This document shows positions 32,914 to 43,308 of a stretch of DNA of 64,000 nucleotides, piece by piece (the first letter of the stretch is position 1; each line of letters begins with the position of its first letter). The notes under the pieces are model-generated. The model was not told where the DNA came from and ran no database searches. It was given only the letters and a program-made list of their open reading frames with translations. The stretch comes from Ditylenchus dipsaci (Eukaryota; Nematoda; Chromadorea; Rhabditida; Anguinidae), in the NCBI GenBank assembly GCA_004194705.1, contig SADC01001182.1, positions 124,001 to 188,000 of the forward strand. The letters run 5' to 3'. A program made the translations under genes and the position numbers.

Positions 32914-33536
32914 CTTCAGCCCTAAAAATAAGCTGAATTTACTTTTGTATGAGAAATGCCAATTTTGTATTTTTAGAACTTTTCTATACACCAAAAGATA
33001 GCCACACACTCAGCTACCAGAAAAGTCAGACCGATTTTTCTAAAGTCAGAATTTTGGAAACTAGAGACCGTCTAAAGCAAACAAGTGGCATTTTTCTGAA
33101 TATAAATAGGGATTTTTTCATTCCTCATCTAACTTTGGCATAAAACACCATAAATTTGCATTTTTTGCTTACGTCCTTGGTACCAAAATGTAGCAAATTT
33201 ACTGCTTTATCAAGCCCTCGGTTTTGTTTGAGAAAAATCTGACAAAAAAAAATTCTAGAATCTCAATAAAGTCAACCAGATAAACAAATTGTTTGAACTT
33301 TTTTACAGAAATCAATTGTCATTTTGAAATTCTGCAGGCTTAATGTGCAAGTGATGACTCATTCGAAAGCCCTTGGTATGAGGAATTTTTCGGTCAACAG
33401 CATTTCACAAAAATTATAAGAAAAATCATACCTGAAACACAAAACGATCATGGTTCAAAATTGACCGTTTTTCGAAATTTTTTATTTGGCGCCAATTTCC
33501 GCTAATGATTATGAATTTGAATTTTGGGCCCCTGTG

Positions 33537-33807
33537 ACTAGGTAGTGGTTATATAATAGTTCCGTCAAAATTTCTGCTCCGAGTCACCATACCTCAAAGT
33601 CGAGGGGTCATTAATCAGAGGAAGTACGGTAATTGTGTTCGTGTTCCCTGTTGTTTTTTTGTAACACCCCGAGCCTCATGCGTGACTTTTGCCATTTCTG
33701 AAGCAGAATTTCATGGAGAACACGATAGTCTTTTCAGATTTTTTACATTCTGCGCTACAAAATGACGTGTTACTTTATTATACATGCCTTTCATCCCGAC
33801 TTACAAT
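33537..33807. other. Unique-looking segment shared with 40360-41080 in inverse order
   Basis: Positions 33590-33637 end like the CCGTATTTCC MITE family (AGAGGAAGTACGG). Positions 33660-33780 ('gagcctcatgcgtgactttt', 'cattctgcgctacaaaatgac') recur inverted at 41080-40985 and 40395-40365, so this is a fragment of one older repeat now split by other insertions. Confidence 0.5.
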
Positions 33808-34731
33808 CAGGTGGTATACTCGATGATTACCTCAGCCATCAGCCTCAGCCTCAGCCGGCTGAGGTCTGAAAATTTTCCTCAGCCTCAGCCGTCAGCCGTG
33901 CCAAAATTTTTACCTCAGCCATCAGCCTCAGCCTCAGCCGGCTGAGGTCTGAAAATTTTCCTCAGCCTCAGCCGTCAGCCGAGCAAAATTTTTACCTCAG
34001 CCATCAGCCTCAGCCGGCTGATGGCTGAGTTAACCTCAGCCGGCTGAGTTCGAGCTCAGCCGGCTGTAATATAAAACTATTAAAATTAACAATTTTATTG
34101 ATTTGTGTATAAGTAGCCATAAAATAGACAAAGCTGTCTTTTGAAGTAAAATGACTTATGTTTGGTGAAAAAAGTCTTTTTGTGCGAATTTCAATTTTGT
34201 GAAATTAAATTCGTATTCTTCTTTTTTGTTTCGAAATGATGACACCATTAAGTAGCTGTGCGATTCTGGTTACTGATAAAGTATCAATTATTGCATAACG
34301 TCACGAAATGTAAAATAATAAGTTAAAGTTATGAACTGAATTACTTTTCTGACCCCCTTATGCTTTGGTCCTGCTGTTTACAATTTTTAAGAGAATGCAA
34401 TAGATATAATTTTGTAAGAAACCAGAATTGCAGCGCTACCTGATGGCATTATTACTATAAAAAATTGGAAATTTCAAAGCTTTTTAGACAAAAAGTTAAT
34501 TTTAAAATTTTTTCTGTTAAGAAAATTTTAAAAAATTTTTCTGCCTCAGCCGTCTGCCAGGTCTAAAAAATTTCCTCAGCCGTCAGCCTCAGCCGGCTGA
34601 GGTCTGAAAATTTTCCTCAGCCTCAGCCGTCAGCCGGGCCGAAATTTCTACCTCAGCCATCAGCCTCAGCCGGCTGATGGCTGAGTTTAACCTCAGCCGG
34701 CTGAAGTCAGCCGGCTGAGGTTACCACACTG
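33808..34731. mobile_element. hAT-type element with CAGCCTCAGCCGG word arrays, 8-bp TSD
   Basis: CTTACAAT is duplicated exactly (33800-33807 and 34732-34739). The ends CAGGTGGTA and TACCACACTG are near-mirror. CCTCAGCC(AT/GT)CAGCC words form dense palindromic arrays at 33829-34065 and 34540-34720. The middle is AT-rich without an ORF. Confidence 0.8.
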
Positions 34732-34805
34732 CTTACAATACAGTGTTAAAAGTCAGTCTGGGAATACAAGGATTTTAAGAATTGTGTTTTAGATAGAATA
34801 TTCAT

Positions 34806-35919
34806 AAGAATCATATATCCGAAATTGTCTTTTTGATACTCATGACATTTTTATTGAATAAATGTTCTCACTTCTGCTATCTGACAGTATTTCTATTAGG
34901 GTTGGGCAATTGGCCGGCCAAATAGAAATCGGCCAATTGGCCAAAATCCGGCCAAACTCCTACTACATCAGGTTTCACTAACTAAAACTTTTTTATTCCA
35001 ACAACTATAACATTTCAATCAAATTCATTCATAAACACATCAAATTCATTATTAAAAAGATTAGTTGTCTCGATTGTTTCTTCATGACACTCCTCATCCA
35101 CGTCTTCCACATACTGTTCCGCTTGCGTCGAGTTGAATAAGTTGGCGAACTCCAGCGTGAGATTGTGTTTAATGAAGGTCACCTGCGAAGCCGTTTTCAC
35201 GTTCATCCTGAAATTATTGTAAGAACTTGCTCTTTAAATCAACAATAAGATTACCAACCGGTTTCGAAGCTTCGTGTGGATTCCGCCTCGAAGAGACCAA
35301 TTCCCGAGTGTTACTGAGCCGGCTTGCGACGAACCTTCAGCTGACTCCGATATCCTGATTTTCTTCTTTGGCTGCGGCGATTCTCTTCTGCTGCGTCGAC
35401 CAGTTGCAGTCTTCCCCAGCCGGCGATCGATTTCTTTCCTCGCATCAGCGCCGACTTTGTTGCAGCAAGTTGCAACACCAAGCTAGCGGTTTTGACATTT
35501 TCTAGTTCTATAAACTGACAATAATAAATATTTTGCAGAAAACAATAATAATCAGCAGGAAAATATACACAAAAAATGAACAAAGCCTTGATTCAATGAA
35601 TAAAAATTTGGAATTCGTTTGTAATTGAGACGACAATGAATTTTTACAGAATTCAAAGTTACTATTTGGCCGATTTTATAAGGCCGGCCAAATGCTCCGG
35701 CTAATTGGCGCCAATTGCCGGCCAATTGGCGGCCGCCCAACCCTAATTTCTATCCCTATTTTGATTAGATAAAAGTGTTCTGGGTATTCAGAATTTCGAA
35801 AATCCTATTTCTGCAAAATTTTTATTAAATTTTCAAATAAATTTTTTCAAAATATTCCAAAACTCTTGACGTTTTGTTTAAGTTGAACTGATTATAAATT
35901 CAAATTTTGGGCCCCTGTG
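34806..35919. repeat. Inverted duplicate of 29782-30894, including the hAT (34897-35745)
   Basis: The segment is the near-identical reverse complement of 29782-30894, from the CACAGGGGCCC terminus to 'gatatatgattctt'. The hAT copy inside has the same TSD, reading ATTTCTAT in this orientation (34889-34896 and 35746-35753). The same insertion is therefore present in both arms and one arm was copied from the other after it. The 63-codon frame is unchanged at 35015-35206. Confidence 0.85.
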
Positions 35920-36182
35920 GGCTCTCGATATAAGATACAACTTTTCAAGATTTAGGGTATCTTATATCGAGAGCCGCGGGTCTCACTGGCAAAAGTTTCA
36001 ACTTTTTCAGAAACGATCGGCAAAATCTGAATCCTTGCGATATTTCCGACTAGACTGACGAATCAAATTTGGCAAAACATTTTAGAAATGAGGTTAAAAA
36101 AAGTGTTTGACCCTAGGTGGGAACGAACTTGAGGGTGTATCTTAAACCCCTTGAGGGGTGTGCATAATTTCTGAACACCACT
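35920..36182. other. Short hairpin and spacer
   Basis: GGGCTCTCGATATAAGATAC (35919-35938) and its mirror (35958-35976) form a hairpin resembling the CTCGATAA words of the pogo MITEs. The remaining sequence to 36182 contains 'ggggtgtgcataatttctgaacacc', which recurs inverted near 38395. Confidence 0.4.
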
Positions 36183-37767
36183 CACGGCCCCCCAAATTTG
36201 AATCTTAGTGCAGTTCAAGACAAACAAAATACCAAGAAAATTTCTATGAAATTCAAATTTTTCAAACAAAAATTTCCATTTTCTTTCTGATTTCCATTTT
36301 TCTCACGGTTATGACAATTTTCATGCACAACTAACATGGCATATATTCGTTTTTTTGTTTTGAAACAGCTGACTTGATGTAACAAAGGGTTTGTGGGTAA
36401 GATTCTTTCATCTAATATGAAGTTTGGGAACACATACTAGCGAGCAATAGCATTTACCTCAAAAAAATGTAATATTAGATGCACACTTAAATATTCCATT
36501 CAAGATAACTCATAAATCCATCTTTATTTTCAAAACGATACAACGAAAACAAAATTCCATAAAACTGGCAGTGAATAGCAACGAGAACAAAAAAATAAAA
36601 TGAGTATTCTTGAAAACCTGCGGGTCAACAACCGCCTTTAAACGGATCCTAGTTCTTCGACGAGACATCAGCAGCAGGAGAGGAAGACCACGGCCAAAAC
36701 TTCTTAAAGGACGACGGAGTGAAAGGAGGCTTGCCAGAAACCATCTCAGTTTCCTTCACCAAAAGAGGTACCACCTAAGTCCGAAATATCTACCAAAAAT
36801 AATTGACCTGTTTGAGTCGTATATTTTAAAGGTCTTCGAGTACTGACGTGATTTCACTTGCACTGTCGCACTCCTTCGTAGTGGCTGAAGATTCCCTCAA
36901 TGCAGCTCACTAGAACTAATAAAATCAGCAAAGATCGAAAAAAGCGACCAGTGAAAAATCGACTCAAATATTCGCGCGCTACTCCTCATGTTTGCTTCAT
37001 TAGCAGCTTGTATTTTGGCTCCTAATTGCTTGTGCTTCTTCGGCCTTTCCTTTTACCACATTTACTAGCTACGGCTGAATGAATTTCGGAGAGAAACCTT
37101 TCGCAATGCTTGAGGCATGTTCTTTTGGTGGAGACCATCTTTAGCTCTAAAAAACACTGAATTTATTTTTGTATGAGACACGCCAATTTTGTATTTTCAG
37201 AACTTTTCTATACATCAAAAGAAAGCCCTGACATTCAGCTACTAGAAAAGATGAGCCGATTTTTGTGAAGATGGTATTTTAGAAACTAGAGCCCAGTTCA
37301 AGCAAACAACTGCCATTTTTCCGAGTAAAAATAGGGGTTTTTGCGTTTTTCATTTAACTTTTGCATAGCACACCCTAAATTTGCATTTTTTGCATACTTC
37401 CTTGGTACGAAAATGTAGCAAATTCACTCCTCTATCGCATCTCCGATTTTTTTTGAGCATAAATAGTCAAAAAAACTTTTAAGGATCTCAATCTAGAATC
37501 ACATAATGAAAAAATTTGGGAACTTTTGATAGAAATCGATTGTGATTTTGATAATTTGCTTGTTTTATGGGCAGGTGATGGCTCATTTGAAAGCTCTTAA
37601 CGTGATCAATAATTTCGTCATAAATTTGCCAAAGACAACAAGAAAAAAAGCAGATCAGGCGTACGAAACAAAAAGACTCCAAAGAGTCTAAAAATGACCA
37701 TTTTCAAAAAAAATCGTTTGGCGCCAAATCTTCCTAATGCACTAGGATTCAAATTTTGGGGGCCGTG
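36183..37767. mobile_element. Unrecognised TIR transposon family, copy 2 (internally reduced)
   Basis: Ends CACGGCCCCC..AAATTTGAATC and mirror at 37745-37767. 'cagttcaagacaaacaaaat' follows the left end as in copy 1. Positions 37090-37740 match 32850-33530 of copy 1 at roughly 70-80% by eye, but the middle coding blocks are absent. No TSD was fixed. Confidence 0.6.
37000..37138 (-). pseudogene. Remnant N-terminus of the copy-2 transposase-like gene
   Basis: The start MVSTKRTCLKHCERFLSEIH from 37138 aligns with MVLNRRMW...LSEIRAAA of copy 1 and MVLTRRHAKV of copy 3. It ends after about 38 codons. Upstream is the same kind of acceptor-like 'tttttagag' seen at copies 1 and 3. Confidence 0.45.
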
Positions 37768-37788
37768 CACCCCATTAGTTCACTTTAA

Positions 37789-38017
37789 AGGCACGATCGT
37801 GCCCGATGGGGAGAAAAGGCGCGAACCAGCAGTTCTTTTCTTTCTCGATAAATTTTACATTCGTTCTCGTCTAGATTTTTTAAGTTTTCTGTCTAGTTTT
37901 GAAAAGCAGTATAAGGTCATCTATATCAGATTTGACGCAGAACGAGTGAAAAATGGGAGGATTCGAAAAAATTCGAAAAAACTGCTGGTTCGCGCCTTAA
38001 CGCACGGGCATGCCCCT
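37789..38017. mobile_element. TTAA-flanked MITE
   Basis: TTAA at 37785-37788 and 38018-38021. Termini AGGCACGATCGTGCCCG and CACGGGCATGCCCCT are imperfect mirrors. It contains 'cattcgttctcgtctagatt', shared with 4480-4692. Confidence 0.7.
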
Positions 38018-38042
38018 TTAACATTCTACGGGGGTGATTTAA

Positions 38043-38374
38043 CATTCTACGGGGTCTAGGGCATCTAAGTATATTGAATTAGGAAAAAAACAATGGCTAA
38101 TTCGACGCGCCACATTGCGAGGATCCGTTTGGTGTATTATAAGTATTTAGGTAAGCGTAACTTTTGGTATAATAGTTAAATTATATAGTGAAACACTTTG
38201 GATGAGATTCAGAATTTTTTGTGGTAGCGATTGTGAATCGGTATTAGGTGCAATGCAGTTGGCCTAACCTGAATACTTATAATACACCAAACAGATCCTC
38301 GAAATGTGGCGCATCGTAAAAGGCATTGTTTTTTCCTAGTTCATATACTTTTAATGCTCTAGACCCCGGAGGAT
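38043..38374. mobile_element. TTAA-flanked palindromic MITE
   Basis: TTAA at 38039-38042 and 38375-38378. Ends CATTCTACGGGGTCTAG and mirror. Inverted arms share 'ttggtgtattataagtattt'. It lies 25 bases from the previous TTAA element. Confidence 0.65.
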
Positions 38375-38447
38375 GTTAAGTGAACTAATGAGGTGGTGTT
38401 CAGAAATTCATGCACACCAATATACTCATTCGAAAATTATTCATAAG

Positions 38448-40191
38448 TAGGGTTGTCGGGTACCCGAATTTTCGGGTACCCGAACCGAGGAACCGAACCG
38501 GAACCGAAATTATCGGTACCCGAACCGAACCGATACCCGAAACCCGAAACTTTCGGGTACCCGAACCGAACCGGAACCGAAATTTTCGGGTACCCGAACC
38601 GATATCCGAAAAAATAGAATTTACAGAAAAAGGCTTCCTGCATACACGCGGTCAACTATGAAATCGGTTACCTCACTTTTCAACATTCTTACAAACGATA
38701 TCTGGAAGGACAATACTTTTTTTGGCGCAAATGTTTCTTTTGCGTAATTAGATTGAAAATGTTCACCTTTTTCAAAAAGTTTTAACACCATAATGTAGCC
38801 CTGAGATTATGGTTTCCAGTGTTAGGATTCCTAACTTAGGAATTTTCGAATTTCTCGTCCTTGTACTTCGTATCAAAAATTTTCGGGACCGTACTTTTAC
38901 TTGTCCTTGTACCAGTGTTTGGAAAAGCCAAAGCCAAACGCAAAGCCAAAGCCAAAAGTGCCGGCCAAAGCCAAAGCCAAAGCCAAAACCAAAGCCAAAA
39001 ACGAAAAGCCAAAATTTGGCCGGCCAAAATTTGGCTTTGTGTTTTTGGCCTTGGCTTTGGCTTTGAATTTGGCCGAAGCCAATTTGGCCGGCCAAAATTT
39101 GGCTTTCTGTTTTTGGCTTTGGTTTGGCTTTGGCTTTGGCCGGCACTTTTGGCTTTGGCTTTGCGTTTGGCTTTGGGCGGCCATTTTGGTCTTGACCGTC
39201 CGCTTTCGGCCTTGGCCTGGTTTTTCCTTGTCTTTTTGTCGAGTGGCTTACTTGTTCATTTCAAAATTTGGCTTCGACCAAATTCGAAGCCAAAGCCAAG
39301 GCCAAAAACAGAAAGCCAAATTTTGGCCGGCCAAATTTGGCTTCGGCCAAATTCAAAGCCAAAGCCAAGGCCAAAAACACAAAGCCACATTTTGGCCGGC
39401 CAAAATTTGGCTTCCTATTTTTGGCTTTGGTTTTGGCTTTGCTTTGGCTTTGGCCTTGGCTTTCCAAACACTGCCTTGTACCAATTTTTTCAAATCGCTC
39501 GTACTCGTAGTACTTCTCTTTCTTTTCGCTCGAACTCGTCTTCGTCCTCGCAGTACGAGGCTAAAATTGACTCGTACTCGTCTTCGTCCTCATTTTTTTT
39601 ATCGTCCTTTGTGTTTTCACTCGTACTTTGCTCGTACTTCATACTTAAAAGCCAAAAAGTAAATTTTTAAAAAAATACACCTTTGCTTGAAGTATATCTT
39701 GCTAGTATATCTTGTTGTTAAATTATGAACACGATTTCTTCAAAGTAATTTAAAGATTTGACTTTTCATTTAAAAAAAAACTACAAAATAGGTACACTGC
39801 AATTTTTCTCGCCGATTGTGAAGTGAGATGAGTGTTTTCAAAAATCACAGTCACACCTCACACTCACACCAGAAAATCACAATGAACCTCCCAATCACAC
39901 TAAAATCACACTCACACCTGATGTAAGGGTAAATCGATTATTAATACGAGCCCAGGTTGAGACAAGCAAAAAAATTGTTGTAAATCTTTGATCCCACTGT
40001 TTGAAATCGTGTCTCCGAATTTCGGATACCCGAACCGATACCCGAAACCCGAAATTTTCGGGTACCCGGACCGAACCGATACCCGAAACCCGAAATTTCC
40101 GGGTACCCGGACCGAACCGATACCCGAAACCGGAAAAAACCGGGTTTCGGTTCCAATTACCCGAAAACGGGTACCCGAACCGACAACCCTA
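38448..40191. mobile_element. hAT-type element of GGGTACCCGAACCGA words, 8-bp TSD
   Basis: TTCATAAG is duplicated exactly (38440-38447 and 40192-40199). Ends TAGGGTTGTCGGGTACCCG and mirror. Arrays of GGGTACCCGAACCG(AT)ACCCGAA occupy 38455-38610 and 40015-40190. It contains a later hAT at 38913-39473, with TCGTACTCGTCTTCGTCC words beside it (39490-39640). The long open frames over this stretch are products of the repeats. Confidence 0.85.
38913..39473. mobile_element. hAT-type element of AAAGCC words nested in the previous one, 8-bp TSD
   Basis: CCTTGTAC is duplicated exactly (38905-38912 and 39474-39481). Ends CAGTGTTTGGAAA and mirror. The interior is almost entirely GCCAAA words around TTTGGCCGGCCAAA palindromes, so it could fold into a long hairpin. 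Lys/Ala-rich frames on both strands arise from the words. Confidence 0.85.
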
Positions 40192-40653
40192 TTCATAAGA
40201 GAGTATAGATTACATCAGGCCACAGTAACCTTAAAATCAGTTTTTCATGTAGAATCTGAATTCATCATCAGATTTTAAAAAAAACCACAGAAGAACAGAT
40301 AATTATAAGAGTTTATCACAAAAATGTGTATAAAAAAAAACATTTCAAACATCGCATAAAGTTACACGTCATTTTGTAGCGCAGAATGTGTGCTTTCAGA
40401 TGCGATAGAGCATGTTCTAAAAAAATCGATATTTTTTGTTTATGTAAAATAAGTGCGATTTTTAAAACTCTCATTTTAGGGATCTTTGATAAATTAAATT
40501 TTTAGTTTTGGTCGAAGTGATTTTTATGATACTACAGGAAGATAGAGAAGCTCCTGAGGAACATTTATATTTCAAAAAACATAAAACATAAAAATTCAAA
40601 AAACATAAAAATCATATCTGTAAAAAAAGTTACAGCCTTATCTAAGTTTGTTT

Positions 40654-40932
40654 GGCTGTACACCGCAATATAAGCGCCAATTTGGTAAGAGGTCGTTTTG
40701 GTAAGAAGTCGTTCTGATAAGAAATTTTTTAGTGAGAATCGTTTCGGCAAGAGATTTTTAGTAAGAAATTTTTTGGTGACAGCATGAAAAACGGTATTTT
40801 GGTAAGAGATTTTTTAATACGCGGTTATTTCGGTAAGTAATTTTCGGTAACAGCACGAAATTTTTTTACCAAAATGACTTCTTACCAGAACGACCTCTTA
40901 TCAAATTGGCGCTTATATTTCGGTGTACAGCC
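40654..40932. mobile_element. TIR element of TTTGGTAAGA words, 8-bp TSD
   Basis: GTTTGTTT is duplicated (40646-40653 and 40933-40940). TIR GGCTGTACACCG..ATATAAGCGCC is perfect but for two bases over about 40 bp. TTTTGGTAAGA words face inward from both ends. The GGCTGTA start is shared with 16537 and 43506. Confidence 0.78.
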
Positions 40933-41189
40933 GTTTGTTTTTCTTTTTTTTTCACATGTTTTAAAGGTCGATTTGAACCACGTTCTAGATTTGAAAAAAA
41001 ATCTGAAAAAGCCGTCGTGTTCTCCATGAAATTCTGCTTCAGAAATGGCAAAAGTCACGCATGAGGCTCGGAGTGTTAAGTTTTTCCCAAAAATAAGCCC
41101 AGTTAGCCCCCCTGGCTACTTCCCTGATTCTGATATCCGGTCTTTCGATGACTCATCAATTTTCTGGTTAATCTAGATCTGAAAGAGTT

Positions 41190-42061
41190 ATGGCTTCCAA
41201 CAAAACCATTCGCCTTTGTTTTGGCGAAAACGAAGAGATCGACGTTCCGCAAGAATTCTCTAGCCACTCGGAGGTGCTCAATGAATTTCTCAATCGATTG
41301 GTGCCTCTTCCTCGGATGAAGTCATGTATGTCAATTTTAAGAATTCCTTCTTTCTAATTGGATTTTATTTAGCAAGATGAAGCTTCCCAGCGATCACACG
41401 GTCAGTCAGTGCCAGCTCATCTTGGACTTCTATGAGCAGCTTAAGCAGAATCCTGAACAGAAGAAGCCGGCGGAAGCGAGAAGAAGGACAAGGAAGCACA
41501 GGCTGAAGAAGGTAAGGATGCTGCACCGAGTCCGGGTATCTATTTATTACTATTTTCGGGATGGAAATATAATGGTTACTTGCAAATTTAGATGTCCATA
41601 CGATGAAAGATACTGAAGAGGCAAAGAAGGACGCTGACAGCAAGAAGAGAGCTCGAGTAAGTCTCTTTTCTGTTAACCTACTTTTTTTTACCAACAATCC
41701 TGTTTCAGCTCGTGAAGCTTCCTGAGTGGGCTTTCGCTTTCTTCAAAGACGTCAACAAGGATCGCCTCTTCTCTTCTGCTAGGCTGGGAAACCTTCTGGA
41801 AGCGCGAAAATTCGTTGATCATATCACCTTCTTCATTGCTGACGAACTTAAGGTTGGCTTCGTTTTGCTTGCACTTCGCTTTCATAGTGCTGCTTTCAGA
41901 AAATGAATGTGACCGACATGCGCAAGTATTTGAACGTGACTGTGGACTTTGAGGAAGGCGAGTTCAACCTACTGAACAATGAAAAGAGCTGGCGTGATCT
42001 TCTGCTGGGAGCTGGTGTAGTTTCTGAAGAGGCAAAGAAGGATGATCAGGATCCGAAATGA
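41190..42061 (+). CDS. SKP1-related protein (SCF ubiquitin ligase adaptor-like)
   Basis: Exons 41190-41325, 41373-41511, 41592-41656, 41709-41852, 41900-42061. SKP1 bridges cullin and F-box proteins. The N-terminus MASNKTIRLCFGENEEIDVP matches the SKP1 BTB start. 'SSDEVIKMKLPSDHTVSQCQ' and ILDFYEQLKQNP fit the mid region. An acidic/lysine loop (EEAGGSEKKDKEAQAEE, KDTEEAKKDADSKK) is longer than usual. The C-terminal SKP1 helices follow (LLEARKFVDHITFFIADELK, MRKYLNVTVDFEEGEFN, NEKSW). The stop is at 42059-42061. It is diverged, like the many nematode skr genes. Two exon lengths are each one base short: exon 1 near 41310 (CTTCC) and exon 2 near 41455 (GAACAG). One added base at each restores a fully open 648-nt frame. 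Confidence 0.85.
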
Positions 42062-42119
42062 ATTACTCCTGTTTTTACTCTCCCTTAGGAATGTTCCATA
42101 CCCGTTGCTTGTTCGATTC

Positions 42120-42125
42120 AATAAA
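42120..42125 (+). terminator. Polyadenylation signal of the SKP1-related gene
   Basis: AATAAA 59 bases after the stop codon, followed by T-rich sequence. Confidence 0.65.
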
Positions 42126-42556
42126 CTTGCTTGTTGTAGTTGTTGCATTTTTGATCATTTTTCTGGATTGGTTGATGTGTACTTTAAAGGCATTTTTTAA
42201 ATCCTGGCGGGTTTTCTAGATGTAGTAATTCAGTGAAGCTCCATTCATACTCCCGCGGGACACGGGACACCGTTCAAGTGCTCTGAAAGCCACGTGACAT
42301 GCACATTTTTTAATTCTGGCGACAGATTTCAGAGTAAATCGACCCTGCTCTACACGATAATCCAGTGTTTCCGAAAGTAACCCCTACAGTAACGCATACA
42401 TGTACTATCTAGCCGTACACCTACATTAACACCTAAAATCAAACGTACACCTACCCGTACACATACACCTGAAATTAAACGTACTATACACCTACATGTA
42501 CACTTAAAATAAACCGTACACGTACCCGTACACCTACACTTGAAATTAAACGAAAC

Positions 42557-42692
42557 CTACCGTAACATTCGTTTAACGAAACTGATTTAACGAACCACCG
42601 ATTACTAAAATAAGCTCTCGATTTAACGAAACCTTCGATTTAACGAACATTTTTGGCGTTCCCCAGGGGTTCGTTAAATCGAGACTTGACTG
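42557..42692. repeat. Right part of a pogo/Tigger MITE with TTTAACGAA words
   Basis: It ends AAATCGAGACTTGACTG + TA. The word CGATTTAACGAA is repeated four times. The left terminus is lost. It is the same word type as 5983-6075. Confidence 0.6.
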
Positions 42693-42838
42693 TAGTGCTA
42701 TTAAGGTACTATAGTACACTTAGTGTACCGTACTGTACGGTACAGTACGCCAAACTGTATGTGTACGAGTAGGGTTTGGTTAATTTCAAGTGTAGGTGTA
42801 CGGGTAGGGTTTGTTTCATTTCAAATGTAGGTGTACAG

Positions 42839-43308
42839 CAGGGCTGCATCGGATATGAAAAAATACCGGATCGGATATCGGATATTCAAAAATATCGGAT
42901 CGGATATCGGATATCAAAATGTGCCGGATATCGGTTATCGGATATCGGATTTCGGATATTTTCAAAATTTTCTCGTAAAACACTTTATTTGCACTTTGCT
43001 ATGGTTCCGTTCCTTTCAAAAAATGCATCCCATTTTTGTTCGTTAAGCATCTGAAAGCCATAAATGTAAGCTTGGAAGAACAAGACAAATAAAATGCAGG
43101 AGAAAATCGTGTAAAAATGAACGCAAAAGAATTTGTTTTCACCTATTTTTAAAAATAAATTCAAAAAATTATTCAAAAGTTTTTTTCAAAATAGCCTCTC
43201 TTTATCCGATTTTATCCGAAAATCGGTCATTTTTTCGGATATCGGATACCGGATATCGGATGTCAAAAAGTGCCGGATATCGGATGTCGGATATCCGATG
43301 CAGCCCTG
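42839..43308. mobile_element. hAT-type element of CGGATATCGGATAT words, 8-bp TSD
   Basis: GTGTACAG is duplicated exactly (42831-42838 and 43309-43316). Ends CAGGGCTGCATCGGATAT and mirror. ATATCGGAT words occupy both ends around an AT-rich core. It is nested in the element at 42363-43459. Confidence 0.85.

Larger units (their letters stand above)
29782..33536. mobile_element. TIR transposon of an unrecognised family (copy 1) carrying a multi-exon - strand gene
   Basis: The ends CACAGGGGCCCAAAAT...TGAATTTATAATCA and the mirror at 33505-33536 form about 30 bp of imperfect TIR. The left terminal region ('ttcaacttaaacaaaacg(t/c)caag') recurs at 36195-36235 and 56278-56305, marking copies 2 and 3. 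No TSD could be fixed. A hAT element (29956-30803) is inserted near the left end, beyond the 3' end of the gene. The coding part is described separately. Confidence 0.65.

Noticed and set aside
38861..39670. Longest open frame of the window (269 codons, + strand) and overlapping long frames on both strands
   Set aside because: They run through GCCAAA word arrays of a nested hAT; all frames stay open because of the repeat, giving Lys/Ala/Gln/Pro or Phe/Leu/Ala runs. No domain and no splice context.
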